A stretch of DNA of 64,000 nt. Source: Fibrobacter sp. GTDB taxonomy: Bacteria; Fibrobacterota; Fibrobacteria; Fibrobacterales; Fibrobacteraceae. Below the pieces are notes generated by a model that ran no database searches, was not told the DNA's origin, and saw only the letters and a list, made by a program, of their open reading frames with translations. The DNA is taken from assembly GCF_017545445.1 (NCBI RefSeq), contig NZ_JAFWOM010000175.1:54029-118028 (forward strand). Reading direction: 5' to 3'. This document shows, in pieces, positions 43,967 to 52,374 of the stretch (position 1 is the stretch's first letter; each line of letters opens with the position of its first letter). Both the position numbers and the translations under genes were made by a program.

Positions 43967-45210
43967 TGAAAAAGTTTATTAGTGCTTTGCTTTGTGCTGT
44001 AGGATTTTCCTCTGCGTCGATGATTGCTCCTGATGCTATTGGCGAAGAACAGATTGCGGGGGGCTCAGCCGCTATGGCGGGGCGCGGTTTTGCCGGTAAC
44101 GCAAAGACTGGCGATATCGAAGGTGTATCCGTGGTGAACCCGGCACGTCAGGCGTTCGATACAAAGGTTGTCTTGAATTTGAACTTTTTGTTGGGCATTT
44201 CGACCGTAAGTCGTTCGAATGTTGATTTTACCAAGACGAGTATTTCGATGCCTTCCATGAACCTTTCGTTCCCGATGGGCGATTTCGGTACGATTGGCGT
44301 TTCGTTGTGGCAACACTATGCCAGTTCGATTCGTGAAGATGTCGATAATGAAAAAGAAAATTGGTATGCTGAGATTGAATACCAGAGTAGTATTTATGAA
44401 CTTGTTCCGACTTATGCAATCAGGCTCCCGTTCTTCCGTGCTGTATCTTTAGGTGCATCGGCGCATTTTGTGATGGGAAGCTTTAACCGCAATCTCATGC
44501 TTGGACCTGACAATAGCGGAATTGACAGTGTTGACGCTTGGGCGACAAACAACACTTACGTTTCAGATCACGTAAATGGGGACTGGGAAATCAAGAACCA
44601 TTCGGCTTATTATACGTTTGCGGCTCAGTACCGCGGTCGCATGGCTTCTTATTTCTTCTCGTTCACGACGCCCTATACGTTGTCCAATACGTTGAATTAC
44701 AATTTCAGATTCAGCGAGACGGATACGCTTGCCCCGACGCGCTATACGCGTGAAATCAAGGTGCCTGCGATGCTTGCGACTGGTGTCAATTACCGTTTGA
44801 ACAAGCGTCATAACGTGATGGCGGATATCGCATGGCGTGCTTGGGACCGTGATATCGAGAATGTCGCCGGAAGCTGGAACATGGCCCAGGTGACAAAGAC
44901 TCAGAGCGACTTTAATATTTCTATCGGCTACCAGCGAGACGGAAGTGATGTCTTCTATGAATCCTATTGGGATCGCATGGTTTATAGGGCTGGTCTCTGG
45001 TACAAGAACTGGTATGTCGAAGATGTTTCTGAAATTGGCGGATCCATTGGTGTCGGGTTCCCGTTGGGGCGTCGTGGCACGATGCTGGATTTGGCGATTC
45101 AGGGGGGTGTACGCTTGACGGATGATGACCGTAATTGGGATGAATCTTTTATTGGAATCCGTCTAGGCTTAGTTGGTGTAGGAAGTTGGGGTAAAACCCG
45201 TGGTCAGTAA
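43966..45210 (+). CDS. Outer-membrane beta-barrel protein (FadL/PorV-like)
   Basis: 414 residues with a signal peptide (about 1-18). The mature N-terminus (GGSAAMAGRGFAGNAKTGD, then VNPAR) resembles the plug of FadL/PorV-type barrels, in which an Asn-Pro motif is typical. Alternating amphipathic strands with aromatic belts follow (YYTFAAQYRGRMASYFFSF, GLWYKNWYVEDV). It may form a channel or a type IX shuttle-like barrel, relevant as several secreted enzymes here carry type IX-like tails; that link is inference. It is translationally coupled to the lipoprotein upstream. Confidence 0.65.
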   Translation: MKKFISALLCAVGFSSASMIAPDAIGEEQIAGGSAAMAGRGFAGNAKTGDIEGVSVVNPARQAFDTKVVLNLNFLLGISTVSRSNVDFTKTSISMPSMNLSFPMGDFGTIGVSLWQHYASSIREDVDNEKENWYAEIEYQSSIYELVPTYAIRLPFFRAVSLGASAHFVMGSFNRNLMLGPDNSGIDSVDAWATNNTYVSDHVNGDWEIKNHSAYYTFAAQYRGRMASYFFSFTTPYTLSNTLNYNFRFSETDTLAPTRYTREIKVPAMLATGVNYRLNKRHNVMADIAWRAWDRDIENVAGSWNMAQVTKTQSDFNISIGYQRDGSDVFYESYWDRMVYRAGLWYKNWYVEDVSEIGGSIGVGFPLGRRGTMLDLAIQGGVRLTDDDRNWDESFIGIRLGLVGVGSWGKTRGQ

Positions 45211-45234
45211 GATTTAATCAGAAGGAGATCGAAA

Positions 45235-46428
45235 ATGGCTACTAAGAAAAAAGTGGAAAACATAGAGACGCCGGTGGCTGAAAAGAAGCCTGTGGCGAAG
45301 AAGGTCGCAAAGAAGACCGCAGAGAAGGTGGTCTCCGAAGAAAAACCGGCTGCAAAGAAGGTCGTGGCGAAAGTGGCTAAGAAGCCGACCGCAACGGTGG
45401 AAAAGGTGGCGGCAAAGGCTGCTCCTGCAAAGAAAACTGTGAAGGCTAAGGCCGAGAAGGCTGAAGCTCCGGCCAAGGCAAAGGCTGCAAAGACGACTTC
45501 TAAAGTTTCTGAAAAGACTACAAAGTCTGTTGCTGCTGCAAAGAAAGTGGTCAAGGCTGCAACGAAGGCTAAAAAAGTCGATGTCGAAGTTGTAGAAACT
45601 CCGGCTGCAAAGAAGGCCACAAAATCAACTCCAGAAGCTTTGCCGCAGTCTTTCGATCCCGAATACCTTGTTCTCATGCAGAAGGATCCGAACTGGATGC
45701 AAGCGTTCTGGGAAGTTTCTGAAGAACGCGTCAAGGCTGCAAAGAAGGGCAAGGGCAAGCTCGTACTTCGCTTGTTCGATATCGCAAACGACTTGACGGT
45801 CAAGCGCAACAAGAAACTCAAGTTCCACGATATCGTGGTTCCTGAAGATGCCCGCAGCTGGTACGTTGAAAATAAGGTAACGCAGAACTGCGCTGCTGCA
45901 CTTGGCGTTGTTTCAGGAAACAAGTTTGAAGCTCTCGTTGAAGCTGGCCCGATGCAGACGTTCACGCTCGAAGGTTCCGAAGTGAATCCGGAAAATGTAT
46001 TCGTCCGTGCATCCCTTGGCGGTGCTACGCTCGGCGGCTTTGGCAGCTCGGGACTTTCTTCGATGTCTGCAAAGAACTGGCTCGAAAATGCTGTGAACGG
46101 ACTTTCGAGCTCTTCGGGTTCCATGTTCTCGGGCGCACTTTCGAGTGCCGCTCTTAAGAGCAACAAGCTTGAACTCCCGAAGGATTCCGTGAACTACGGC
46201 AAGGACTTCTTCTTGTGGGTGAAGACCCGCTTGATCGTCTATGGCGGCACGCGTCCGGACGCTCATTTGCAGGTTCGCGGTGAACCGTTCCCGCTGAACC
46301 CGGATGGCACTTTCAGCTTTGAAGAAGACCTCCCGGATGTGACAAAGATTATCCCAGTCTTTGCTACTGACAAGGATGGCGACTTCCCGACAACAATCGT
46401 TCCGATCGTCGTAAAACGTACGGAATAA
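45235..46428 (+). CDS. DUF4912 protein with a histone H1-like Lys/Ala-rich N-terminus
   Basis: 397 residues, start after AGAAGGAGATCGAAA. Residues 1-130 are low-complexity and strongly basic, with AAKK, AKK and KATK units like histone H1 tails. Residues about 135-255 and 325-397 match DUF4912 (DPNWMQAFWEVSEERV, FFLWVKTRLIVYGGTRPDA, then GTFSFEEDLPD). Between them is a Ser/Gly-rich stretch (about 256-305). DUF4912 genes are often found next to GH57 DUF1957 genes, as here (the next start overlaps the stop). Possibly the domain handles glycogen-like glucan and the tail binds polyanions. No catalytic residues recognised. Confidence 0.78.
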   Translation: MATKKKVENIETPVAEKKPVAKKVAKKTAEKVVSEEKPAAKKVVAKVAKKPTATVEKVAAKAAPAKKTVKAKAEKAEAPAKAKAAKTTSKVSEKTTKSVAAAKKVVKAATKAKKVDVEVVETPAAKKATKSTPEALPQSFDPEYLVLMQKDPNWMQAFWEVSEERVKAAKKGKGKLVLRLFDIANDLTVKRNKKLKFHDIVVPEDARSWYVENKVTQNCAAALGVVSGNKFEALVEAGPMQTFTLEGSEVNPENVFVRASLGGATLGGFGSSGLSSMSAKNWLENAVNGLSSSSGSMFSGALSSAALKSNKLELPKDSVNYGKDFFLWVKTRLIVYGGTRPDAHLQVRGEPFPLNPDGTFSFEEDLPDVTKIIPVFATDKDGDFPTTIVPIVVKRTE

Positions 46429-48098
46429 TGGCGAAGCCCGGCAAAGTTCATCTTTTACTTCACGCACATTTGCCGTTTGTGCGTGAACCCTCATACGACC
46501 GGTTCTTGGAAGAGAACTGGTTTTTTGAGGCTATGGCAGAAACGTACTTGCCGATAATCCAGATGCTGAACCGTCTGGAAGAAAAGGGCGTGCCGGGCAC
46601 GCTCAATTTTAGCGTTTCGTCGGCTCTCTTGGCGATGCTTACGGATAAGCTTTTGCTTGATCGTTTTACGAATCATTTGCATAAACAGTTGGAGCTGGTT
46701 GAACGCGAAAAAATCCGCCTTCAGAACAATTCCGAGTTCTTGGAGGTGGTGAACTTTTATTACCGCAGACAAATTGCGTTAATCAATACATGGGAACGCG
46801 ATTGCGGTTGCGAAATTATCCCTGCGTTAAAGCGTCTGGAGCAGATTGGCAAAATCAACTTGCTCACTTGCGTCGGGACGCACCCGTTTTTGCCAGCGTA
46901 CCAGAGCGATGTCGATGCGATTCGCTTGCAACTGAAAATTACAGTCCGTGCGTTCGAAGATGCTTTTGGCAAAAAACCGCAGGGCTTGTGGCTGCCGGAA
47001 TGCGGCTATTTCGAAGGCTTGGATGCGATTCTTGCGGAATACGGATTCAAATACTTTTTCTTGGAAACGCATGGCGTGCTGCTTGCGAAACCGGCTCCGA
47101 AGTATGGCGTGTTTGCTCCGATTAAAACGCCTGCGGGGCTGTATTGCTTTGGTCGCGAACAGAGCAGTTCCATGGAAGTGTGGAGCCGCAAAACGGGCTA
47201 TCCGGGTCATCCTGAATACCGCGAGTTTTTCAAGGATATTGCGCATGAACGCGAAAGCGAATATTTAGGCGATTATTTCCTTGCCGCAGGCGCGCATATC
47301 GAGACGGGCCTCAAGTATTACCGCATTACAGGGAGCGAAAACAAGAAAGTTTATCGTCCGTGGAATGCGCTCCGCTTAGTTGAAGACCATGCCCGTTTGT
47401 TTATTGCAAACCGCGAAGAGACGGTTTCGAATTTGCTTCCGAACATGGACGGCAACAAGGTTGCTATCCTTTGCCCGTACGATGCGGAACTTTTTGGCCA
47501 TTGGTGGTTCGAAGGTCCGCTGTTCATCGAAAAGATGTTTGAACGAGCCGCAAGCTCGAATGTTGTTGAAATGGCTTCGCTCGAAGATTCTGTGCCGTCG
47601 TCGCAAAAGTTTGCTGGAAAAATCGCAGATGAAGATGTCCATGCCCCGATTTTCTCGTCGTGGGGCGAGGGCGGCTTTGGCGAAGTCTGGATGAATGACG
47701 CTGTTGCTTTCCAGTATCCGATGTTCTTCAAAATGCGTCGCATGATGGACGACTTGAAGTCGCGCATTTCTAAAGCTGTTGGGACTGCGCGCGGGACTGC
47801 GCGAGGTTTGAGTGGTGCAAAGTTTGCTGGAACAGCGGCGAATTTCAAAACTGCGACCGCAAAAAGGTTCCTCGCGCAGATGGCGCGCGAACTTGTGCTG
47901 TTCCAAGCTTCGGATTGGGCGTTCATGATTCATAACCATTCTGCGGAAGATTACGCTCGTGCCCGTTTGTGCGAACATTACGAAAACGTTTGCAAGCTTT
48001 ATGCAGATGCGGTTAAGGCCAAATCGGATACGCGATTGCTCAAAATGCTAGAACAAAAGAATAATCTATTCCCGTGGATCGGGGAATGCCTTAAATAA
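46428..48098 (+). CDS. GH57 1,4-alpha-glucan branching enzyme (DUF1957 type)
   Basis: 556 residues, usual length for the family. HLLLHAHLPFVREP opens the GH57 domain. The likely nucleophile is E191 in LWLPECGYFEG and the acid/base D352 in CPYDAELFGHWWFEGP. The DUF1957 C-terminal domain (about 440-550) has the conserved ASDWAFMIHNHSAEDYA motif. It creates alpha-1,6 branches in glycogen in the cytoplasm; some members are instead amylases, so assays would decide. The start overlaps the stop of the DUF4912 gene (TAATG). A GGATCC...GAGGATGAC repeat follows the stop. Confidence 0.88.
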   Translation: MAKPGKVHLLLHAHLPFVREPSYDRFLEENWFFEAMAETYLPIIQMLNRLEEKGVPGTLNFSVSSALLAMLTDKLLLDRFTNHLHKQLELVEREKIRLQNNSEFLEVVNFYYRRQIALINTWERDCGCEIIPALKRLEQIGKINLLTCVGTHPFLPAYQSDVDAIRLQLKITVRAFEDAFGKKPQGLWLPECGYFEGLDAILAEYGFKYFFLETHGVLLAKPAPKYGVFAPIKTPAGLYCFGREQSSSMEVWSRKTGYPGHPEYREFFKDIAHERESEYLGDYFLAAGAHIETGLKYYRITGSENKKVYRPWNALRLVEDHARLFIANREETVSNLLPNMDGNKVAILCPYDAELFGHWWFEGPLFIEKMFERAASSNVVEMASLEDSVPSSQKFAGKIADEDVHAPIFSSWGEGGFGEVWMNDAVAFQYPMFFKMRRMMDDLKSRISKAVGTARGTARGLSGAKFAGTAANFKTATAKRFLAQMARELVLFQASDWAFMIHNHSAEDYARARLCEHYENVCKLYADAVKAKSDTRLLKMLEQKNNLFPWIGECLK

Positions 48099-48158
48099 TG
48101 GATCCCCTCCCTGGCGGTCGAGGATGACTCCTTCCTACCGCCTACTTCCTACTGTCTA

Positions 48159-49820
48159 CTAGTATATCACTATAAAGCTTGTTGTTTTGCCTTTATTGCC
48201 GACGCGGAAGTGATAAACTCCTGGAGCCATCATTGATTTGACTTTATCTTCTTGCAAGCAGAATGTTGTACCCTCGTATTTTTCTTGCGCGACTAAATCG
48301 CCACGTCTATTGCGAATTTCGATGAATTTTTTGTCGTGGGGGAGCGGGGCAAAACAGAGGGGGCCGTGTCTCCATGGAACAGGGTATGCGTGCGGTGCTG
48401 CGGTATTATTGACGATGGGGATGCTTTCTGATTGTCCGAGTCTGCTGAAAATCCATGTGGTGGAATCGCTGGAGGCCAAGACGACAGCGAGACTGTTTAG
48501 TGTCTTGTTGTTTTCAATTTTATGGATTGTCGCTTTGCCGTCTTGGTATGCAATGACGGTTGCTTTACCGATAAAGTCTGTTAAATCGGGCTCGGTGAAT
48601 CCTTTGGGATTATGGTAAAAATCGAATGCAAGACTTTCGATATTGGGGGTGATGGTATTATCTGCTTTAAATTTTGCTGATGACCATTGCGATTGATCGT
48701 CATTAATCCATTCTTTTTTATGGAGTGCGGAACTGCGTTGTCCCGAAAACGAGAGTCGGACGGAGTAGTCGTGGAATACGCTGTCTGCATCTAGCTTGAG
48801 TGCTTTCAGTGCTGCTTCGATTTGGTATTCGAAATTTTTATTTGGATTCTTGGAATAGTTTTCCCAAATAGATTTATCTAGACCTTCTGAAATTTTATGG
48901 TATAGATAAAGGAATAAAGTCGATGCTCCGTAATTTTGGAAAGTATTAGAGAGCGGCTGTCCTGTTCTATCAAAAAAATTAGGTAAATAGCGGAAGTAAT
49001 CGTCAATTTCTGGGTTTGTGATTTCTTCAAATCCGGCTGCAGAAGCTTCAAACCAGAATGATTCATTGACGACGTAGCTGATGTAGCTGAGTTGTATTGC
49101 GTGGTAGAATTCGTGGAAAATGGTTACGCGGAGACCTTTGTTCCATTCTTCGGAATATGAAAAATTGTGCGTTTTATTGCGTAACGGGTTTGTGGGTTTT
49201 GTGTATAAGCAAGTGTCTCCATGGACGAAAATCGTGTCTCGGTTGTTCTTGTTTGGACAAGTGCTGTAGAAGTCGTTCTCCATGAAAATATGTGAAGTCG
49301 TGTTGTCGTCGAATGGATATGTGATTCCAAAGTTTTCGGCACATCCATTTCCATTGATGAGGTTGTCTCTAATTTGGTTGATGTCAATAATTTCGACGGG
49401 ATAGAGACCTTCTTTAATTTTTTGTTGGAAATGATGGCTTATGCGAGGCCCTTTAGGAGTTCGCATTTTTAGCTTGTTGATGTAGAAGTTCCAGGCTTCT
49501 TCAAAGATGGCTGCGGTACTGTCGGCGAATGCTTTTGTGGTTGCGTGCGGACCCGTCAAAACGTACATGACTTGAAAATGTGATGTTTCGATGGTATAGA
49601 CGGAGTCGTAGTAGTCTTGGGCGGAACATTTCGTGTTATAATTGGCAATTTGGACTCTTGTGTAGCCTGGCTGTTTCCGCTCTTTGATGAGGTTTTCAAA
49701 TAGCGTCATTGTTCCGCAGCTACCTTCGTAGGCGTGCACGAAACTTGTAATTGTAAATAAAGTCAAAAAGGCGAGGCCGTTCCAATGGATGTGCGAAAAA
49801 AAACGTGCGAAGAATAACAT
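48159..49820 (-). CDS. Secreted zinc metalloprotease (MXAN_6640-like)
   Basis: 553 residues with a hydrophobic signal (about 12-30, ending VHA). HEFYH at 236-240 with E258 in WFEASAAGFEE, 18 residues on, gives an intact gluzincin zinc site. The rest of the catalytic part resembles the MXAN_6640 family of putative metalloproteases. Six or more cysteines in the mature protein may form disulfides. The C-terminus (MMAPGVYHFRVGNKGKTTSF) resembles a type IX sorting domain, so it is probably surface-exposed or secreted. It begins one base after the UbiD-family gene, with AGGAG inside that gene. This one keeps its active site, in contrast to the M6-like protein at 27142. Confidence 0.75.
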   Translation of the reverse strand: MLFFARFFSHIHWNGLAFLTLFTITSFVHAYEGSCGTMTLFENLIKERKQPGYTRVQIANYNTKCSAQDYYDSVYTIETSHFQVMYVLTGPHATTKAFADSTAAIFEEAWNFYINKLKMRTPKGPRISHHFQQKIKEGLYPVEIIDINQIRDNLINGNGCAENFGITYPFDDNTTSHIFMENDFYSTCPNKNNRDTIFVHGDTCLYTKPTNPLRNKTHNFSYSEEWNKGLRVTIFHEFYHAIQLSYISYVVNESFWFEASAAGFEEITNPEIDDYFRYLPNFFDRTGQPLSNTFQNYGASTLFLYLYHKISEGLDKSIWENYSKNPNKNFEYQIEAALKALKLDADSVFHDYSVRLSFSGQRSSALHKKEWINDDQSQWSSAKFKADNTITPNIESLAFDFYHNPKGFTEPDLTDFIGKATVIAYQDGKATIHKIENNKTLNSLAVVLASSDSTTWIFSRLGQSESIPIVNNTAAPHAYPVPWRHGPLCFAPLPHDKKFIEIRNRRGDLVAQEKYEGTTFCLQEDKVKSMMAPGVYHFRVGNKGKTTSFIVIY

Positions 49821-49821
49821 G

Positions 49822-51714
49822 TTACAGGACTCCTGCGTCTTGGAGAATTTGCCTTGCTTTTACCGTAATTTCTGTGGGAACGGTCAATTGCTTTTGATGG
49901 TGCGGCTTGATTCGTGCGTCGATGATAAGCGGTGCTTTGCATTTCCAGTGCTTGTCGCAAATGGATTCGTCAAGGCCGTAAATGTCTTGTGCGGGGTCGG
50001 AACGCGTGAACGTGAGCCACAAGAAATCGCTGAGAATGTTGTTTGTGGTGTTGCCTGCTGCGTTGTTGACGGCACCTTCGTCGATGATGGAAATCCACGG
50101 ATAGTTTTCGCGGAATTCCCAGTGGGCGAAGGCTGCTTTGAGTTCGTGGAACGTTTCGCTATTCGCGGAGCTTGTTGTAAATGCCGGGCCTTCAATCATT
50201 AGCACGCCGGGCATTACGATGGCGGCAACTTTAAAACCCTGCGGTAGCGTGAGCGATTCTAAGTCGGCGGAATTGTTGCGGAGTTCGCGGATTTTCTTGC
50301 CGGCGGCGGCAATGACGACTTTCGAACCATGGTTGAGGCTTGTGCCGGTGTAGTCGAGCGTATCAATCGTTGTTGCAGTTTGGAAATGCAAATCGCGGTC
50401 GAAGTGGAGGCGTTCCAGAACGTGCGTAAAAAATGCAGGAACGTCATCGACTAGATTTTTTCTCGGCACTTCGGCAGGCTCAGTGACCTTGTGCTGAACA
50501 TCTTCCTTTGCGGCGATCAGCAGATATTTGGTGAGGCTCGCTTGGTTGAATCCGAGCATTGCATTCGCCGTCTTTAAAAGTTCCATCGGTTCGCGTTCTT
50601 CAGCGGTGGCGTACGGGCGGAACGCTTCGGAGGCGAGCGCTAGGCAAAGCGGATGCACGCCTGCTTCATCGACGGCGTGAATTCCATAAACTCCCGGAAG
50701 CGAAGAGGGGACCATCGGCTGCGTGATTTCGTGGATGTACTTTCCGAATAACGTATCTTCTTGCGGTGGACGCCCGACGACTGTGAACGGAAAAATGGCG
50801 TTCTTTTTGCAGAGCACTTTATGCACTTTCATGCACGGGAAATCGTGCTTGCCGGAGTAGTATCCGATGTGGTCGCCAAACGGGCCTTCGGGCTTTAAGC
50901 CTTGTTCGAGTTCACCTAGAATGCAAAAGTCCGCATCGCTCGAAACGAGATAGCCATTATGTTCAAAGTAACGGAACCGGCGATTGCCGAGCATGCCTGC
51001 GAACAACAGTTCCGAAAGATTCTCGGGCATGGGCATTACAGCCGCGAACGTGTGCGACGGGGGACCGCCAATGAAAATGCTCACCTTGAGCGGCCTACCT
51101 TCTTCAATCGCCTTTTGATGGTGACGTGCGATGTCGCGTTTAATTTGGTAGTGCAGCCCGCATTCTTCGTTCGGCGCGTAATCGTTCCCGGAAATCTGGA
51201 TGCGGTACATGCCCACGTTTGTCTGCATGACGCTTGCGTTTTCGCTTGGGCGTGTGGCGACTTGCGGAAGCGTGATGAAAGCTCCGCCGTCGAGCGGCCA
51301 AGAGACGAGTTGCGGCAAGTCTTGCAAACTGCATTCTTCAAAATCGTTGATGCTTCCCGATCGCATGGGGAGCGATGTCAACCCTGCGCGAGCGGCCTTG
51401 AAAAGCGTTTTCGGCGATTTTAGTGCGTTTTTTAAAAATTGAATCGGGTTGGATTTGAAAAGGACAGCCGCTCTTGTTTGCTCGAATCCGTCGCGGAACA
51501 AAAAATTGAACCGTTCGTCGTTTCCGAAAATGTTACATGTGGCACGGAACTTGCTCCCTTTGACATGTTCGAAAAGGAGTGCAGGGCCATTTTGTCTGAA
51601 ATTCTCCCTCGCGATTTCGGCCATCTCCAAGTGCGGATTGACTTCGGCGTGAATACGTTTGAGCATTCCCGCTTTTTCCAAATCCAGCAGGGCCTGTTCG
51701 AGGGACTTGTACAT
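49822..51714 (-). CDS. UbiD-family decarboxylase
   Basis: 630 residues, in the size range of the family. Motifs include NVGMYRIQISGND, SIFIGGPPSHTFAA, EGPFGDHIGYYSG and KVVIAAAGKKIREL. UbiD enzymes use prenylated FMN to decarboxylate aromatic or unsaturated acids, for example in quinone synthesis. Fibrobacter uses menaquinone, so a role in menaquinone synthesis is plausible but unproven; no flavin prenyltransferase gene (UbiX) lies nearby. It starts four bases after the SRPBCC-like gene and one base before the metalloprotease gene, an odd operon partner. Confidence 0.85.
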   Translation of the reverse strand: MYKSLEQALLDLEKAGMLKRIHAEVNPHLEMAEIARENFRQNGPALLFEHVKGSKFRATCNIFGNDERFNFLFRDGFEQTRAAVLFKSNPIQFLKNALKSPKTLFKAARAGLTSLPMRSGSINDFEECSLQDLPQLVSWPLDGGAFITLPQVATRPSENASVMQTNVGMYRIQISGNDYAPNEECGLHYQIKRDIARHHQKAIEEGRPLKVSIFIGGPPSHTFAAVMPMPENLSELLFAGMLGNRRFRYFEHNGYLVSSDADFCILGELEQGLKPEGPFGDHIGYYSGKHDFPCMKVHKVLCKKNAIFPFTVVGRPPQEDTLFGKYIHEITQPMVPSSLPGVYGIHAVDEAGVHPLCLALASEAFRPYATAEEREPMELLKTANAMLGFNQASLTKYLLIAAKEDVQHKVTEPAEVPRKNLVDDVPAFFTHVLERLHFDRDLHFQTATTIDTLDYTGTSLNHGSKVVIAAAGKKIRELRNNSADLESLTLPQGFKVAAIVMPGVLMIEGPAFTTSSANSETFHELKAAFAHWEFRENYPWISIIDEGAVNNAAGNTTNNILSDFLWLTFTRSDPAQDIYGLDESICDKHWKCKAPLIIDARIKPHHQKQLTVPTEITVKARQILQDAGVL

Positions 51715-51718
51715 GATG

Positions 51719-52231
51719 TTATCCGGCTGTTGCGGATTGGTCTAACGCTTCGAAAGCCTGCGTCTTTTTCTTTGCTTCAACAATTGCAATTTGTTCACGA
51801 GCCATTTCTCTTGCGGCAAATGCATAAACCATGCTAGCGCTTGCCATGACAATCGAGAACGTATCTTCTGCAAAATCCTTGCAGCCTTGGAAAGAGATGT
51901 CGTCAAAACAGGTCGTAATGCCTTTGACAGAATCGAACTTGTGCGTAGCGGTAAAACCACGGAACGGCCCTTCGCCTAAGCGAACGACAATTTCTATGAC
52001 GTTATCTGTTTTACCCGGATTGACCGCTCCGATGATGCCGGTCCAACTTACTTTCCTAAAACCAGCTACGATTGTGTAGCGGATAAATTCGCCCGGTTCA
52101 ATGCTCTTTGGCAACGTGTAGTAAATAACGGCATTCGTCCCCACGGACAAGGTCATAGGTGCATAGCGCAAGATGTCAAGCGTATCCGAAAGAGTACCGT
52201 ATTGCCAAGAAGTTTGACTGAATTGAACCAT
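51719..52231 (-). CDS. SRPBCC-like small protein
   Basis: 170 residues. The part about 25-135 (EFIRYTIVAGFRKVSWTG, then GEGPFRGFTATHKFDSVKG and TTCFDDISFQG) resembles the cyclase/START-like SRPBCC fold, which binds hydrophobic ligands. The C-terminal 35 residues are an Ala/Glu/Lys-rich helix. It is the first gene of a minus-strand unit with the UbiD-family enzyme, so a ligand-binding or quinone-related role is conceivable (inference). It has a -10-like box seven bases before the ATG and no Shine-Dalgarno sequence. Confidence 0.6.
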   Translation of the reverse strand: MVQFSQTSWQYGTLSDTLDILRYAPMTLSVGTNAVIYYTLPKSIEPGEFIRYTIVAGFRKVSWTGIIGAVNPGKTDNVIEIVVRLGEGPFRGFTATHKFDSVKGITTCFDDISFQGCKDFAEDTFSIVMASASMVYAFAAREMAREQIAIVEAKKKTQAFEALDQSATAG

Positions 52232-52244
52232 GGCCTATAATGTA
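52232..52244 (-). promoter_or_regulatory. -10-like box directly before a minus-strand start (possible leaderless start)
   Basis: On the minus strand TACATT (52244 down to 52239) is followed by seven bases and ATG. The 143-nt gap to the divergent flippase gene also holds TAAATT at about 52338 for the plus strand. Confidence 0.4.
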
Positions 52245-52374
52245 GTAAATTTTTTTCGATTTTTTACCATTTATCGCACATTTTTAATCTTTAATCCGAG
52301 AAAGATTATTTACTGGGTTGTCAAAGAATTTTTTTTGCTAAATTGGAAACCTGATTTTAAACGTTGTTAGTGCT

